Of a DNA stretch of 64,000 bases, positions 36,496 to 46,427 are shown in pieces. Below the pieces are notes generated by a model. The model was not told the origin of the DNA, made no database searches, and saw only the letters and a program-made list of their open reading frames with translations. The position numbers and the translations under genes were made by a program. Source of the stretch: Glaciecola sp965660815 (lineage in GTDB: Bacteria > Pseudomonadota > Gammaproteobacteria > Enterobacterales > Alteromonadaceae); NCBI GenBank assembly GCA_965660815.1, contig CBFIBG010000052.1:186001-250000 (forward strand), in the 5' to 3' direction. The stretch's first letter is position 1. Each line of letters opens with the position of its first letter.

Positions 36496-37893
36496 GTGAG
36501 TGAACCTGTGAGTTTTAAAGACTATGAGTTACCCAAAGAGGTGCATAAAGCGTTGGAAGACATGGGCTTTAATGAACCCACTTCAACTCAAAAAGCCTGT
36601 TTGCCAGCACTATTAAAACATAATGATATAGCCATAAAAGCAAAAACCGGGTCAGGTAAAACGGTGGCTTTTGGAATCAGTCTGTTTAATCGTATGATCC
36701 CTGCTCAGAAAGAGGGACATAGTGGTGTATTTGCTATGATACTTTGCCCAAGTAGAGAATTGGTCATGCAAGTAGCAGAGCAAATTAGGCTATTAGCAAA
36801 ACATCATGCAAACACAAAAGTACTAACCTTATTTGGGGGAGTCCCTATCCATAAGCAAATTGCTTCCTTGGTTCACACGCCTTCCATCGTCGTAGGCACG
36901 CCAGGGCGCGTAATGGATTTATTAGATAGACACAAACTAGATGTAAGTACTCTTGAGATGTTGGTACTAGATGAAGCCGATAGAATGCTGGATATGGGGT
37001 TCAGCGACCAAATGACGTCAATATTAAAAGTACTTCCAAGCGCACGTCAAACCCTACTGTTTTCTGCTACTTACTCACAAGGCATCGAAAAAATTACCAA
37101 TAAATACTTAACTTCGCCCATTATTATTGAAGTTGAAGACCCACAACACACAGCTAATATTAGCCAACTCGCGTATGTTATTCAGGACAACCGGGTGGAG
37201 TATGCAATCTCAGCCATACTTAGTCACTATCAGCCAACTTCTACTATAGTGTTTTGTCAAACCAAGCAAGAAACATTAGAGTTAGCGGAAGAACTTGCTG
37301 CTAAAGGGTTTGTTGCCCATGCATTAAATGGTGACCTAACGCAAGGCGAACGCCAACAGGTCATTACGCAGTTTTCCATTCAAACGACCAATGTGCTTGT
37401 TGCCACTGATGTTGCAGCAAGAGGGCTTGACCTTGAACAAGTTGACTTAGTTATTAATGCCAGTTTGTCGGACTCGTCTGCGACTCATACCCACAGAATC
37501 GGTCGCACAGGTCGAGCCGACAAAAAAGGCACCGCTATTACTCTGATCTTTGACCACCAAGAAAATGTAATTAAAAAAATCAGTGATGAAACACAACGCG
37601 ATATTCCCATAAAACATATTCAAGCACTTCGTTTTCACGCCAACCGAATTGTCCTGCCAGCTCATGAGTGCATTTTAATTACTAGTGGAAAAAAGCAAAA
37701 AATCAGTAAAGGCGATATATTAGGCGCGTTGACAAAAAAGGCTGAAATAGTCGCTCAAGACATTGGCAAAATGGTAGTTTTGCGGGATCAATCATTTATC
37801 GCGATAAAACAACGAAGTGTCAAACGCGCATTGAGCTACTTTAGAGAGAATAAAGTAAAAGGAAAAAGCCTTCGCGCAAGGCGTTTAAGATAA
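36496..37893 (+). CDS. dbpA: ATP-dependent RNA helicase DbpA
   Basis: A DEAD-box helicase that helps assemble the large ribosomal subunit. Motifs: Q-motif region GFNEPTSTQKACLPALL, Walker A AKTGSGKT, PSRELVMQV, VGTPGRVMDLL, LDEADRMLDMGF, SAT and HRIGRTGRADKKG. The C-terminal 75 residues are the RNA-binding domain specific to DbpA (ITSGKKQKISKGDILGAL). The frame is open back to a TTG at 36448 inside pyrC; a GTG at 36496 gives 465 residues, close to the E. coli length of 457, and another GTG lies at 36508. The start is uncertain, the identity is not. Confidence 0.92.
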   Translation: MSEPVSFKDYELPKEVHKALEDMGFNEPTSTQKACLPALLKHNDIAIKAKTGSGKTVAFGISLFNRMIPAQKEGHSGVFAMILCPSRELVMQVAEQIRLLAKHHANTKVLTLFGGVPIHKQIASLVHTPSIVVGTPGRVMDLLDRHKLDVSTLEMLVLDEADRMLDMGFSDQMTSILKVLPSARQTLLFSATYSQGIEKITNKYLTSPIIIEVEDPQHTANISQLAYVIQDNRVEYAISAILSHYQPTSTIVFCQTKQETLELAEELAAKGFVAHALNGDLTQGERQQVITQFSIQTTNVLVATDVAARGLDLEQVDLVINASLSDSSATHTHRIGRTGRADKKGTAITLIFDHQENVIKKISDETQRDIPIKHIQALRFHANRIVLPAHECILITSGKKQKISKGDILGALTKKAEIVAQDIGKMVVLRDQSFIAIKQRSVKRALSYFRENKVKGKSLRARRLR

Positions 37894-37929
37894 TATTTGC
37901 CCACGCTAAAATAACAATAAAGGCATTTT

Positions 37930-39369
37930 ATGAAACAATCATTTAAAGTACCTCATACCCTTATTCTTCTTCTAAGCATGATGCTTGTTGCCTACGTTGC
38001 AACTTGGCTCGTGCCTCAGGGCTTTTTCGAAAGAGTCGTCCTTGATAATGGAAGAGAAGCCGTTATAGCGGGCACGTATACTGTTTCCGAAGCACAGAAA
38101 GTGTTGACACCTATGGATTTCTTGGTGGCCATTCCCAGAGCATTTGCTGCCGCTCAAGACATTATTTTTTTCGTATTTATAGTAGGTGGAGTGCTATCCA
38201 TTGCCAGAGCAACAGGCACAGTTGATGCGTTAATTGGTAGTCTTTTAGAGCGATTTGGACACAAGCCAGAGCTGCTTATTTTTATGGTGATCTTTTGTTT
38301 TGCAATGGCTTCTGGAGCCATAGGTACGGCTGGCGAGTATATTCCCTTTGTATTGATTCTAGTTGGATTGTGCAAAGCGATGAAACTCGATGCTATGACT
38401 GCCGTTGGAATGGTAGTTGTGGGTTATGGAATTGGCTATGGCGTCTCTGCATTTAGCCCCTTTACCGTAATGGTTGCTCAGAATGTTGCCGGAATTCCAC
38501 TCTATTCAGGCATTGAAGTGCGTTTGGCGATTTTCATCCCGTTCGTTTTAATAGGTTTTCATCATGTTTGGCGCTATGCAAAAATAGTGCAGGCCGATCC
38601 TAGTCGCTCATTGACGGCTTCTCTTCCTTGCCCTTTGGCTGATACTGCAACTGGCTCTTATCCTCAGCTTAACAATAGGCATAAACTTATTTTATTGAGC
38701 CTAGTAGCGACCATTATCGCGGCAGTATGGGGGATCTCACAAAAAGGTTGGTATCTATATGAGTTGGGTGCGATTTTCATTTTATGGGGAATAGTGACCG
38801 CCATTCTTGGCAAGCTTAGTGCGGATGAAACCGCCGAACGATTTATAGAAGGCGTTAAAGATTTAGTTACTACAGGCATTTTAATTGGTATCGCTCGTGG
38901 TATCGCCCTCATTATGGAAGACGGCCAAATTCTGGATACTTTAGTGTATGGAATGAGTCAGCCGCTGTCGCATTTGGGAGCTGAACTCGCCGCAGTGGGT
39001 ATGTTTATTATGCAAAGCTTACTGAATTTATTTATCCCATCAGGCAGTGGACAAGCTTATGTCACTATGCCACTTATGGCGCCAGTGGGCGATCTTATTG
39101 GCGTGAATCGCCAAATCGCTGTTTTGGCGTATCAGTTCGGTGACGGATTTTCTAATATGATCATTCCTACCAACGCTGTTTTAATGGGCATTATTGGGAT
39201 GGCAGGCGTGCCATATCATCTATGGTTTAAGTTTTGTTTTCCGCTAATAGTAAAACTGTCTTTTGCCGCCGCAATCGTATTAGTACTCGCGGTTGTGTTT
39301 GACTATGGCGCAGATGTGCAGCCAATGACCTCTGTCGTCACTATATTGAATAATAGCGACATTAGTTGA
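37930..39369 (+). CDS. YfcC-family transporter
   Basis: 479 residues with about twelve membrane segments. The N-terminus KVPHTLILLLSMMLVAYVATWLVPQG, the GAIGTAGEYIPF loop, GYGIGYGVSAFSPFTVMVAQ and SGSGQAYVTMPLMAPVGDLI match the YfcC/ArcD-like branch of the C4-dicarboxylate (DcuC-type) superfamily. Substrates are mostly unproven; basic amino acids, peptides or short organic acids have been suggested for relatives. AATAAAGGCATTTT provides a ribosome-binding site (AAAGG) before the ATG. It follows dbpA by 36 bp on the same strand. Confidence 0.85.
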   Translation: MKQSFKVPHTLILLLSMMLVAYVATWLVPQGFFERVVLDNGREAVIAGTYTVSEAQKVLTPMDFLVAIPRAFAAAQDIIFFVFIVGGVLSIARATGTVDALIGSLLERFGHKPELLIFMVIFCFAMASGAIGTAGEYIPFVLILVGLCKAMKLDAMTAVGMVVVGYGIGYGVSAFSPFTVMVAQNVAGIPLYSGIEVRLAIFIPFVLIGFHHVWRYAKIVQADPSRSLTASLPCPLADTATGSYPQLNNRHKLILLSLVATIIAAVWGISQKGWYLYELGAIFILWGIVTAILGKLSADETAERFIEGVKDLVTTGILIGIARGIALIMEDGQILDTLVYGMSQPLSHLGAELAAVGMFIMQSLLNLFIPSGSGQAYVTMPLMAPVGDLIGVNRQIAVLAYQFGDGFSNMIIPTNAVLMGIIGMAGVPYHLWFKFCFPLIVKLSFAAAIVLVLAVVFDYGADVQPMTSVVTILNNSDIS

Positions 39370-39708
39370 TATAAAAAGACGACTGAGTCAGTCGCCGCAG
39401 TAGGCTCAGTGAACAACAAAGGCTGGTCCGCTAATACAAGCAATGTTCGCTGGTCTACAATATGTTCACAATGCGCAGAACTCAGGCAATAAACCATTTT
39501 GACTGAATAGAAATGTCCATTACTGCATCCTCAATACAAACATTCCAAGTTATTTAAACACTCATTTCGCTGCATAATTTGATATGTACTAACTCAATTA
39601 CTAGACTAAAGACTAATAGCTACAAATAAGTGTGCTGAAGCAATTAAGTTGCGGTTTTCATAAGCAGCGGTAATTCAACTCATGCACATAATGGTCAGGG
39701 ACTAATAT
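39370..39708. other. Intergenic region before the porin/binding-protein pair
   Basis: About 340 bp. A 15-bp palindrome-like hairpin (CGACTGA-G-TCAGTCG, 39380-39394) follows the transporter gene and could stop or stabilise its transcript, though no T run follows. The promoter of the next operon should lie in the rest; no named operator was recognised. Confidence 0.45.
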
Positions 39709-40875
39709 ATGGGTATCAAATTTGGGATTATTCCGACTGCCGTATCGTCTGCAATATTGCTTATCAAGACACTTGCAATAGGACTGACAACGAATCTGGC
39801 TATAGTTAGTTCGGCTTCATACGCGCAGGAATCAAGCTTAGAGTTGGGTGGACATGTGAGGTTAAATTATAGCCACCGAGATTGGCAAGTGCCAGAACTA
39901 AGAGACGGGCTAGAATTCGAGTCACTTAAAGTTACTGTTGACGGGGAGTATGAAAATATCACCTATAAAGCGGATTACCGCTGGTATGAAAATAGTAATT
40001 TTAACACTGTGCGCTATGCCGATCTTACTTATACCTTTGACGAGAACCTCAGTTTAACAGCAGGTATTACTAAAACTCCTTTCGGTTTACAGCCGTTCGC
40101 ATCAAATAGCTTTTGGTTTTCAGGTAATTACTATATAGGGTTAGAGGACGATTATGATGCCGGTTTCGTACTTGAATACAAGCGCGCTGGATGGACCGTT
40201 GAGGGTGGATATTTTCTAAACGATGAGTACAATAATGCGGCTAAGTTTGGTCGTTACTCTTTCGATGTGGCTGATGATGGTACATTTAGAAATAAAGAAG
40301 ATGGGCAGTATAATTTACGCGTTAACTATATGGGTAACATTGTCCCACGTGCGCTCACTGAAATTGGAGCATCCTACCAACTAGGCAATATACTGAATCT
40401 CGATACCTTAGATGAGGGAGATATGACCGCTTATGCTATTCATCTTCGACACATTCAAGGGCCTTTTAATATTGATTTGCAGTTTACAGATTATGAATAT
40501 GACTTAGCAGTACCTGCCGGCCAAATCGACGATAGAGTGGCTATGGCATCATTTGAAGCACCATTTCTGATGGCTAGCAAAGGTAAGTCTTATATATCAA
40601 ATTTGGTTTATACCATACCTTATGAATTCAAATCACTTACGGCCGTAAAATGCTATTCTGAATATAGCCGCATCGAAGCAGACGTTAATGCTGGTAAAGA
40701 TAGTACTCAGTGGGTCAATGGATGCAGTTTTGGCTGGTCAAAACTGTTTGTATATATCGATAGTATTCAAGGTAAAAACATGTGGTTTTCTGGCGGGTCT
40801 GGCATTGGCCTAGATTTCGGAGACTTTCCTGACAACACGCATAGGTTAAATATTAGCCTAGGCGTCTACTTTTAA
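39709..40875 (+). CDS. Porin-like outer-membrane barrel
   Basis: 388 residues: a signal peptide ending near SASYA/QES, then LELGGHVRLNYSHRDWQV and a 16-18 strand barrel pattern ending in LNISLGVYF. It resembles OprO/OprP-type porins (TAGITKTPFGLQPFASNSFW). It is followed after 9 bp by a periplasmic binding protein gene, so the two may form an uptake or sensing unit for a small solute. The solute is unknown. Confidence 0.78.
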   Translation: MGIKFGIIPTAVSSAILLIKTLAIGLTTNLAIVSSASYAQESSLELGGHVRLNYSHRDWQVPELRDGLEFESLKVTVDGEYENITYKADYRWYENSNFNTVRYADLTYTFDENLSLTAGITKTPFGLQPFASNSFWFSGNYYIGLEDDYDAGFVLEYKRAGWTVEGGYFLNDEYNNAAKFGRYSFDVADDGTFRNKEDGQYNLRVNYMGNIVPRALTEIGASYQLGNILNLDTLDEGDMTAYAIHLRHIQGPFNIDLQFTDYEYDLAVPAGQIDDRVAMASFEAPFLMASKGKSYISNLVYTIPYEFKSLTAVKCYSEYSRIEADVNAGKDSTQWVNGCSFGWSKLFVYIDSIQGKNMWFSGGSGIGLDFGDFPDNTHRLNISLGVYF

Positions 40876-40884
40876 AGGACCATT

Positions 40885-41682
40885 ATGAGAATTTCAATCA
40901 TATTTTGTTTTTTACTTGCTGTTATACCGGCTAAATCTTTTGCTCATGCTTGGCTAAAACTTAAAATAGCAACATCAGAGTACGCACCTTATACATCCAC
41001 CTCGATGGAGCATAACGGCTATATTAATCATATAATTACTAATGCCTTTCTAGAAACTGGCGTCGTGGTTGAATTTACTTCAATGTCTTGGGAAGAGGCT
41101 TTAGAAGCAACTAGACAAGGCGAATACGATGCAGTGTCATATGGCAACTTTATTCGAAGCCGTGAATCTGAATTTTGGCATAGCGATACAATTTCAGTTG
41201 AAAACCTTGTATTTTATGTAAATAAAAATACAGGGCTAGAAACATGGTCAACATTGAACGATCTGAAAAAATACAATATGGGGATCACTCAAGGCTATTT
41301 ATACAATGATGAATTGGCCGCCTACATTAAAGCTCACGGGTCAGTTTCCACAATGCCTAGCGACAATATGAGTTTCGATGCATTAATAGATGGTAAAATA
41401 GACATTTTCCCTATCGACCAATTGACAGGGTGGTATATTCTGCAAAAGGACTTTAACCAAGCCGAAAGAGAGAGTGTTACCGCGATCCCACCCTTTATCT
41501 CTACCGTAACGACACACTTGTTGGTGTCACAGAGAAGCAGTAACGGCAGGCTTGTTCTTGAGTTATTTAACGAAGGACTTAAACGATTGAAATTGCAAGG
41601 CGAGATGGAGCGCTTTAGGCGCTTATTGCAAGAAGGTTATTATCAATATCCTGAAAAGCCCGTTAACTACGATCGCCGCTAG
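40885..41682 (+). CDS. Periplasmic solute-binding protein, family 3-like
   Basis: 265 residues with a signal peptide (IIFCFLLAVIPAKSFAHA) and the amino-acid-type binding-protein fold: LKIATSEYAPYTSTS at the start of lobe 1, AVSYGNFIRSRESEFWHS and a hinge region around NMGITQGYLYNDELAAY. AAAGGA stands 7 bp before the ATG. There are no permease or ATPase genes next to it, so it probably acts as a stand-alone sensor or scavenger, working with the porin encoded upstream. Confidence 0.8.
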   Translation: MRISIIFCFLLAVIPAKSFAHAWLKLKIATSEYAPYTSTSMEHNGYINHIITNAFLETGVVVEFTSMSWEEALEATRQGEYDAVSYGNFIRSRESEFWHSDTISVENLVFYVNKNTGLETWSTLNDLKKYNMGITQGYLYNDELAAYIKAHGSVSTMPSDNMSFDALIDGKIDIFPIDQLTGWYILQKDFNQAERESVTAIPPFISTVTTHLLVSQRSSNGRLVLELFNEGLKRLKLQGEMERFRRLLQEGYYQYPEKPVNYDRR

Positions 41683-41751
41683 CTCGGTAGTTTGTAAACT
41701 GAATTACTTATGATCAGACAATCAATTCTCGTTGCAGAAGGCAGACCCATC

Positions 41752-42495
41752 CTAACACCATAATTTGCCAACAGGAGTTTGCTCACTGAAGCAATGAGCA
41801 ATTTGCGCTTGAAACAGTTCTGCACTGGCGACAGAGTCAGTGACCGCATGGTGTGGCTGATATGCGGGCAAATTGTAACGGCTACGACTAGCGTCCAACC
41901 TTACAGATTTGGGGCGTTTGCGCCGTAATTTATCCCAAAGACTCAGCGGTTTTGCACTTTGAATCCGTGTTTCTAGCTCTAAAGTGTCAATTAGCGGAAA
42001 TAAAAATTCTTCACCAAGTCGAGCTTTGATGGCCTCATTTAAAAAAGGTCGCTCTATCTGGCGATAATGAACCACGGCTACCTTACCTTCTAATAACTCG
42101 AGCAATTCCGGTAATATACTTTTTAAGTCGGGAGCATCGCCAATTTCTGAGTGTGTTATACGATGCACGGTAACAGAGGTTTCGTTTAGCTGAGAGCCAG
42201 GATCTACGAGCCACTGACGAGCACTAGAGGTTTTTATGCGTTTCAGATTAAAAGGCACTAAGCCAACACTAACAATCCCATTTTCAGTCGGACTAAAGCC
42301 TGTCGTTTCAAAATCCATGGCAATAAGGTCAACCTCATTGATAGGGGTGTCATCAGCATAAGTACCACGTGAGTAAAACTGCTGAAGCATCGGATGTTTT
42401 GCTTCTCTAGCCTTCTCCTCGTAGTATGTTTTCCAATCAGTGTCTATCACACTGTCAGCATTTTGCTCTTGTTTTAGTGGGCCTAAATACAGCAT
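41752..42495 (-). CDS. DEDDh 3'-5' exonuclease (DnaQ-like)
   Basis: 247 residues. Exo I is AMDFETTGFSPTENGIVSVG (Asp and Glu), Exo II lies around VAVVHYRQIERPFLNEA and Exo III is HAVTDSVASAELF. This is the proofreading-exonuclease fold of DNA polymerase III epsilon, but the protein lacks the polymerase-binding tail. It follows the DUF294 gene by 8 bp. A BCCT or sodium/solute symporter, a CNMP-CBS-DUF294 protein and this exonuclease are found together in many proteobacteria, suggesting a role in regulating or signalling with the carrier, perhaps by degrading a nucleotide signal; that is inference. Confidence 0.88.
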   Translation of the reverse strand: MLYLGPLKQEQNADSVIDTDWKTYYEEKAREAKHPMLQQFYSRGTYADDTPINEVDLIAMDFETTGFSPTENGIVSVGLVPFNLKRIKTSSARQWLVDPGSQLNETSVTVHRITHSEIGDAPDLKSILPELLELLEGKVAVVHYRQIERPFLNEAIKARLGEEFLFPLIDTLELETRIQSAKPLSLWDKLRRKRPKSVRLDASRSRYNLPAYQPHHAVTDSVASAELFQAQIAHCFSEQTPVGKLWC

Positions 42496-42503
42496 GCCTA
42501 GCC

Positions 42504-44369
42504 TTAAGCTCTAAAATGAAACTTCAGGAATTTCTGAGCATTCCCTAGTGTTTGAAAAGCTTCTTTTAAATATTTTCGTTCAAATTCGGATAAATTTTCA
42601 GGTAAAACGTTATTGTCTGGTTCAAGACCTTCTTCTATCGCATTGGCTTGATGGCGAATTCTCGTCATCGCAATTATTTCAAATGCATCGCGTAAGTCGG
42701 CGGCATGTCCTTTTGGCAACACATCAGCTTTTGCAATGTCTTTTAAGCGATCAAAAGAATTGCTAGCCTCTGAACCAATCGCCAGCGCATGAGTGCGAAT
42801 TAAGTCAGCAAAAGGCGCAGTTCCCCGTCGTTTAATATTAAGGCTATTATTTTGCTTGCCGTCTTGTTCCATTACAAAATCTTTAAAGAACCCTAGCGGG
42901 GGTGTCCTTGTCAGTGCATTGCGCGTCATGCTGGCAATAAATATCGGGTTTTTTGGGGCTAATTTACTCACTTGTAATTGTAACTTTTTTGCCCAGTGTC
43001 TTTGACCCCAAACACCATTGATATCAAAAAATATAGAGCTATGCAGTAAGCGCTCAGCAGAAGGTTGCTCAATCCAGTTTTGAAAATATTGTTGCCATAC
43101 TTTAAATGGCTGACGCCATTGGGGGTTGGTTGCCATGATGTTTCCGGTGCAATAACTATAACCGCATGCTGCTAACCCATCGCATACATACTTGGCAAGT
43201 TCCTTGAAGTACTCATCATGCTGACTTGGATCATAGCTATCGTCCAATATTAGCGCATTGTCTTGATCGGTTTGGATTATTTGTTCATCTCTAGCCATTG
43301 AACCGAGCGCTAAAAAACAATAGGGCACAGGGGGAGGGCCTAGTTGCTCTTCTGCTAACTCTAGCAACCTTTGTTTAAAACTGCGCCCAATCGCCGCGAT
43401 GGCACTGCCTATCATGTGTGAGTTGGCGTCTTCGTTTACCATGCGAACGAAGCACGCTTTTACATCACTGTGGAGCTCTTGTAATTCAGCGACAGACTGC
43501 TGACGAAAGATTCGACTTACAACAAATAAACTGTGTTGCGACTCATAGCGCACAATGTCAGAAATTGAAATTACACCAATAGGGACACGCTGTCTTAATA
43601 CCGGCAAGTGTCTTAAATTATACCTTAGCATTAGAGTTACGGCTTCAAACACATATTTCTCACCGTCTACTGTCACTGGGTCTTCATGCATAATACTGGT
43701 AACGAGCGTTTCAGATTTCAAACCAGGAGCAACTAATCGAGAACGAATATCTTTGTCTGTTATAATGCCGACCAAAGAATCTGGTTCGTTGCTTTTGGCG
43801 CCCTGTTTGAGAATTAATAGCGACGAAACATCGTGTTCGGTCATGAGCTGAGCCGATTCCCAAACATTAGCATCGCTGCCAATACTTACTAAATCAAGAG
43901 TTAGAAGAGAACTTATCTTGGTGCCCAACAAATTAGATTCAGCTTGTCTATTGGCTTGAGAGGTTGTGAGCCTTTCTTTATCGCTACCCCCCATATAATC
44001 ATAGAAAAAATCGTTCTCATCAAAAATTTGCTGAAAAACTTCGTTTGGAATATAGTAAATTAAGGTGTCTTCTATTGCCCTAGCCGGAAAACGTACTTTT
44101 CCTCCTCGCAGTAGCCCTTGCTCCCCAAAAAAGCCGCCTTCGCTCAGCCGGTTGAATAACTCGCCATTGCGACGATATACCTCTACCGCACCGCTGCGAA
44201 TTACATGCAACGCATCAATGGGTTCGTTTGCGCCTAAAATATCAGTTCCCGCTTTGCAGTAACCTACATCGACAGTTAACGCAATCTGCTCAAGCTGTTC
44301 TTCAGGTAACTCTTGGAAAGGCAAATGTCGCCTGAAAAATTCCAATATTTCAATTTGTTCAATTTCCAC
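42504..44369 (-). CDS. CNMP-CBS-DUF294 regulatory nucleotidyltransferase-like protein
   Basis: 621 residues. Residues about 15-130 form a cyclic-nucleotide-binding domain (LHVIRSGAVEVYRRNGELF, EGGFFGEQGLLRGG). Residues about 165-285 are a CBS pair (MTEHDVSSLLILK, GIITDKDIRSRLVAPG, LRHLPVLRQRVPIGVISISD). Residues about 300-440 are the DUF294 nucleotidyltransferase-like domain with ALGSMARDEQIIQTDQDNAL, where the GS and D-x-D residues are kept. The rest is the DUF294 C-terminal domain. It probably transfers a nucleotide or senses adenylates. It lies between the BCCT gene (29 bp) and the exonuclease gene, within one operon. Confidence 0.9.
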   Translation of the reverse strand: MEIEQIEILEFFRRHLPFQELPEEQLEQIALTVDVGYCKAGTDILGANEPIDALHVIRSGAVEVYRRNGELFNRLSEGGFFGEQGLLRGGKVRFPARAIEDTLIYYIPNEVFQQIFDENDFFYDYMGGSDKERLTTSQANRQAESNLLGTKISSLLTLDLVSIGSDANVWESAQLMTEHDVSSLLILKQGAKSNEPDSLVGIITDKDIRSRLVAPGLKSETLVTSIMHEDPVTVDGEKYVFEAVTLMLRYNLRHLPVLRQRVPIGVISISDIVRYESQHSLFVVSRIFRQQSVAELQELHSDVKACFVRMVNEDANSHMIGSAIAAIGRSFKQRLLELAEEQLGPPPVPYCFLALGSMARDEQIIQTDQDNALILDDSYDPSQHDEYFKELAKYVCDGLAACGYSYCTGNIMATNPQWRQPFKVWQQYFQNWIEQPSAERLLHSSIFFDINGVWGQRHWAKKLQLQVSKLAPKNPIFIASMTRNALTRTPPLGFFKDFVMEQDGKQNNSLNIKRRGTAPFADLIRTHALAIGSEASNSFDRLKDIAKADVLPKGHAADLRDAFEIIAMTRIRHQANAIEEGLEPDNNVLPENLSEFERKYLKEAFQTLGNAQKFLKFHFRA

Positions 44370-44398
44370 TTTTATTGCCTTTACATTTGACTACACAG

Positions 44399-46027
44399 CT
44401 AGCCCCTAGGCTCTGTCATCAAACCTTTAACAACGGCTACACAAGAGGCAAGCAAGACGACAGTAAAGGGCAGACCTGTGGAAACTGCCATGGCTTGCAA
44501 CGCTACTAAACCTCCACCTAATATCAGTGCGACGGCCACGAGTCCTTCAAAAGTACACCAAAAAACCCGTTGTGGGGTGGGCGCATCAACCTTGCCGCCT
44601 GCAGCAATTGTATCAATAACCAAAGACCCAGAATCTGAAGAAGTAACGAAAAACACGACCACGAGAATGATTGCTATGAAAGACGTAATCCCAGCAAGTG
44701 GCAATGCATCAAGCATATTAAATAGTTGCAGCGGTAGGGCAGCTTCAACCGCGGCGGTATATCCTTCCTGAACCACTTGACTGATAGCAGTGCCACCAAA
44801 TACTGTCATCCATAATACACAGGCTATTGATGGTATCAGTAAAACGGAAACTAAAAATTCACGCACTGTTCGTCCTCGCGATACCCGCGCAATGAACATC
44901 CCTACAAATGGAGACCAACTTATCCACCAAGCCCAGTAGAAAGCGGTCCAGCCTTGTGAAAAGTTAGTGTCTTCACGACCAACCGGGTTTGATAAGGCTG
45001 GAAGATGCTCAAAATAAGCGCCTAAGTTCGCGAAAAAGCCAGTAAAGATTGCGACTGTAGGGCCTACTATGATTACAAAGAGTAATAGTAATGCAGCGAA
45101 GATCATATTGGTTTCTGACAATCTTTTTACACCGGCTTCAAGCCCGGCTACTACAGAGATTAGGGCTATAAGTGTGATGCCTATAACTAACAATATTTGA
45201 ACGATATCCCCTTGAGGCCAATCAAATAAGTAATTTAAACCGGCGGCGGCTTGGGATGCCCCTAAGCCAAGTGACGTGGCTAGGCCAAATAAGGTAGCGA
45301 GCACTGCTAATATATCAATTACATGTCCTGGCCAGCCCCATACGCGTTCACCAAGTAAGGGATAAAAAACCGATCTTATGGTAAGCGGTAAACCCTTATT
45401 GAACGAAAATAAAGCCAAACCTAAGGCCAATATCGCGTAAATTGCCCAAGGGTGGAGAGCCCAATGATAAATAGTCGCTGCCATTCCCAATCGTTCCGCT
45501 GCAATAGGATCACTTTCAGCTGCCCCTAGTGGCGACCAGTCAGTTCTTTCTCCATCTACCACAGTTACGCCTTCAATTGCGCTATTGAAATGCGATAAGG
45601 GCTCAGACACGCCATAAAACATGAGGCCTATTCCCATACCTGCCGCAAATAGCATTGAGAACCAGCCAATGTAGCCAAAGTCGGGTTTTGCGTCAGTGCC
45701 ACCCAAACGAACCTTGCCCAAGGGCGTTATAATTAAGATTAAACATAGCAAAACAAAAACATTGGCGGCACTAATGAAGAACCAATCAAGGTTACTGGTC
45801 AGCCAACTGCGCATGTCATTGAATAAAACGGCAGCATCAACACGGAATAAAAGCGTTAATATCACGAATAGGAGTATTGAAAGTGCAGAAATCAAAAAAA
45901 CTTTATTGTGGATGTCTAAACCGAAAGGCCCAAGTTTTACAACAATGTTGTCTTGGCCAATCTGATAATCGGTATCAATGGGGTTAACATGCCCATCGGG
46001 AATCATCGGATCCTTCTTATTCGTCAT
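44399..46027 (-). CDS. BCCT-family transporter (betaine/choline/carnitine type)
   Basis: 542 residues with twelve membrane helices. The signature aromatic segment FYWAWWISWSPFVGMFIARV followed by SRGRTVREF is the betaine-binding helix 8 of BCCT carriers. GAGG lies 8 bp before the ATG. BCCT carriers import betaine, choline, carnitine or related zwitterions such as DMSP with sodium or protons. It is the first gene of a carrier, DUF294 and exonuclease operon. The C-terminus is short, so osmotic gating like that of BetP is less likely, as that needs a long regulatory tail. Confidence 0.92.
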   Translation of the reverse strand: MTNKKDPMIPDGHVNPIDTDYQIGQDNIVVKLGPFGLDIHNKVFLISALSILLFVILTLLFRVDAAVLFNDMRSWLTSNLDWFFISAANVFVLLCLILIITPLGKVRLGGTDAKPDFGYIGWFSMLFAAGMGIGLMFYGVSEPLSHFNSAIEGVTVVDGERTDWSPLGAAESDPIAAERLGMAATIYHWALHPWAIYAILALGLALFSFNKGLPLTIRSVFYPLLGERVWGWPGHVIDILAVLATLFGLATSLGLGASQAAAGLNYLFDWPQGDIVQILLVIGITLIALISVVAGLEAGVKRLSETNMIFAALLLLFVIIVGPTVAIFTGFFANLGAYFEHLPALSNPVGREDTNFSQGWTAFYWAWWISWSPFVGMFIARVSRGRTVREFLVSVLLIPSIACVLWMTVFGGTAISQVVQEGYTAAVEAALPLQLFNMLDALPLAGITSFIAIILVVVFFVTSSDSGSLVIDTIAAGGKVDAPTPQRVFWCTFEGLVAVALILGGGLVALQAMAVSTGLPFTVVLLASCVAVVKGLMTEPRG

Positions 46028-46427
46028 TTTTTATACCTCAAAATTTAATATCATCCCGACATAGGATTGCTTAACTGAAGCTCTACCGCGTTAAAATTAT
46101 AAAAGTCAGTAACTTGCCGAATCTAATGATTGTGTCTGTGTAATTAATGTGTGTTTTATGTCAGAAGTGACAACGTATATCTAAAAAGGCGTTGCAGCTA
46201 GGTGGCAACATTCAGTAGTACCCAATAAACATTCGGCATTCGGCTTTATCATTTTACCTCAATAGAAAAGTCTAACGATCAGCTATATGGTCTAACAATA
46301 GCAAATTTTAGCTCTACCAACAAATTAGCGCAGAAAAAACGATGTAAATCGAACAAGTTACCCTGTACTCTTTACTTCGTTTCTTCCTAATGAGCATGGC
46401 AAGGCGTGAACATTAGTAGGACACACT
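46028..46427. other. Intergenic region upstream of the BCCT operon
   Basis: About 400 bp, no frame, repeat or RNA gene recognised; expected to contain the BCCT operon promoter. Confidence 0.5.

Noticed and set aside
39303..39497. 64-codon minus-strand frame after the YfcC-type carrier gene
   Set aside because: It overlaps the end of the carrier gene, and its translation has no recognisable feature.
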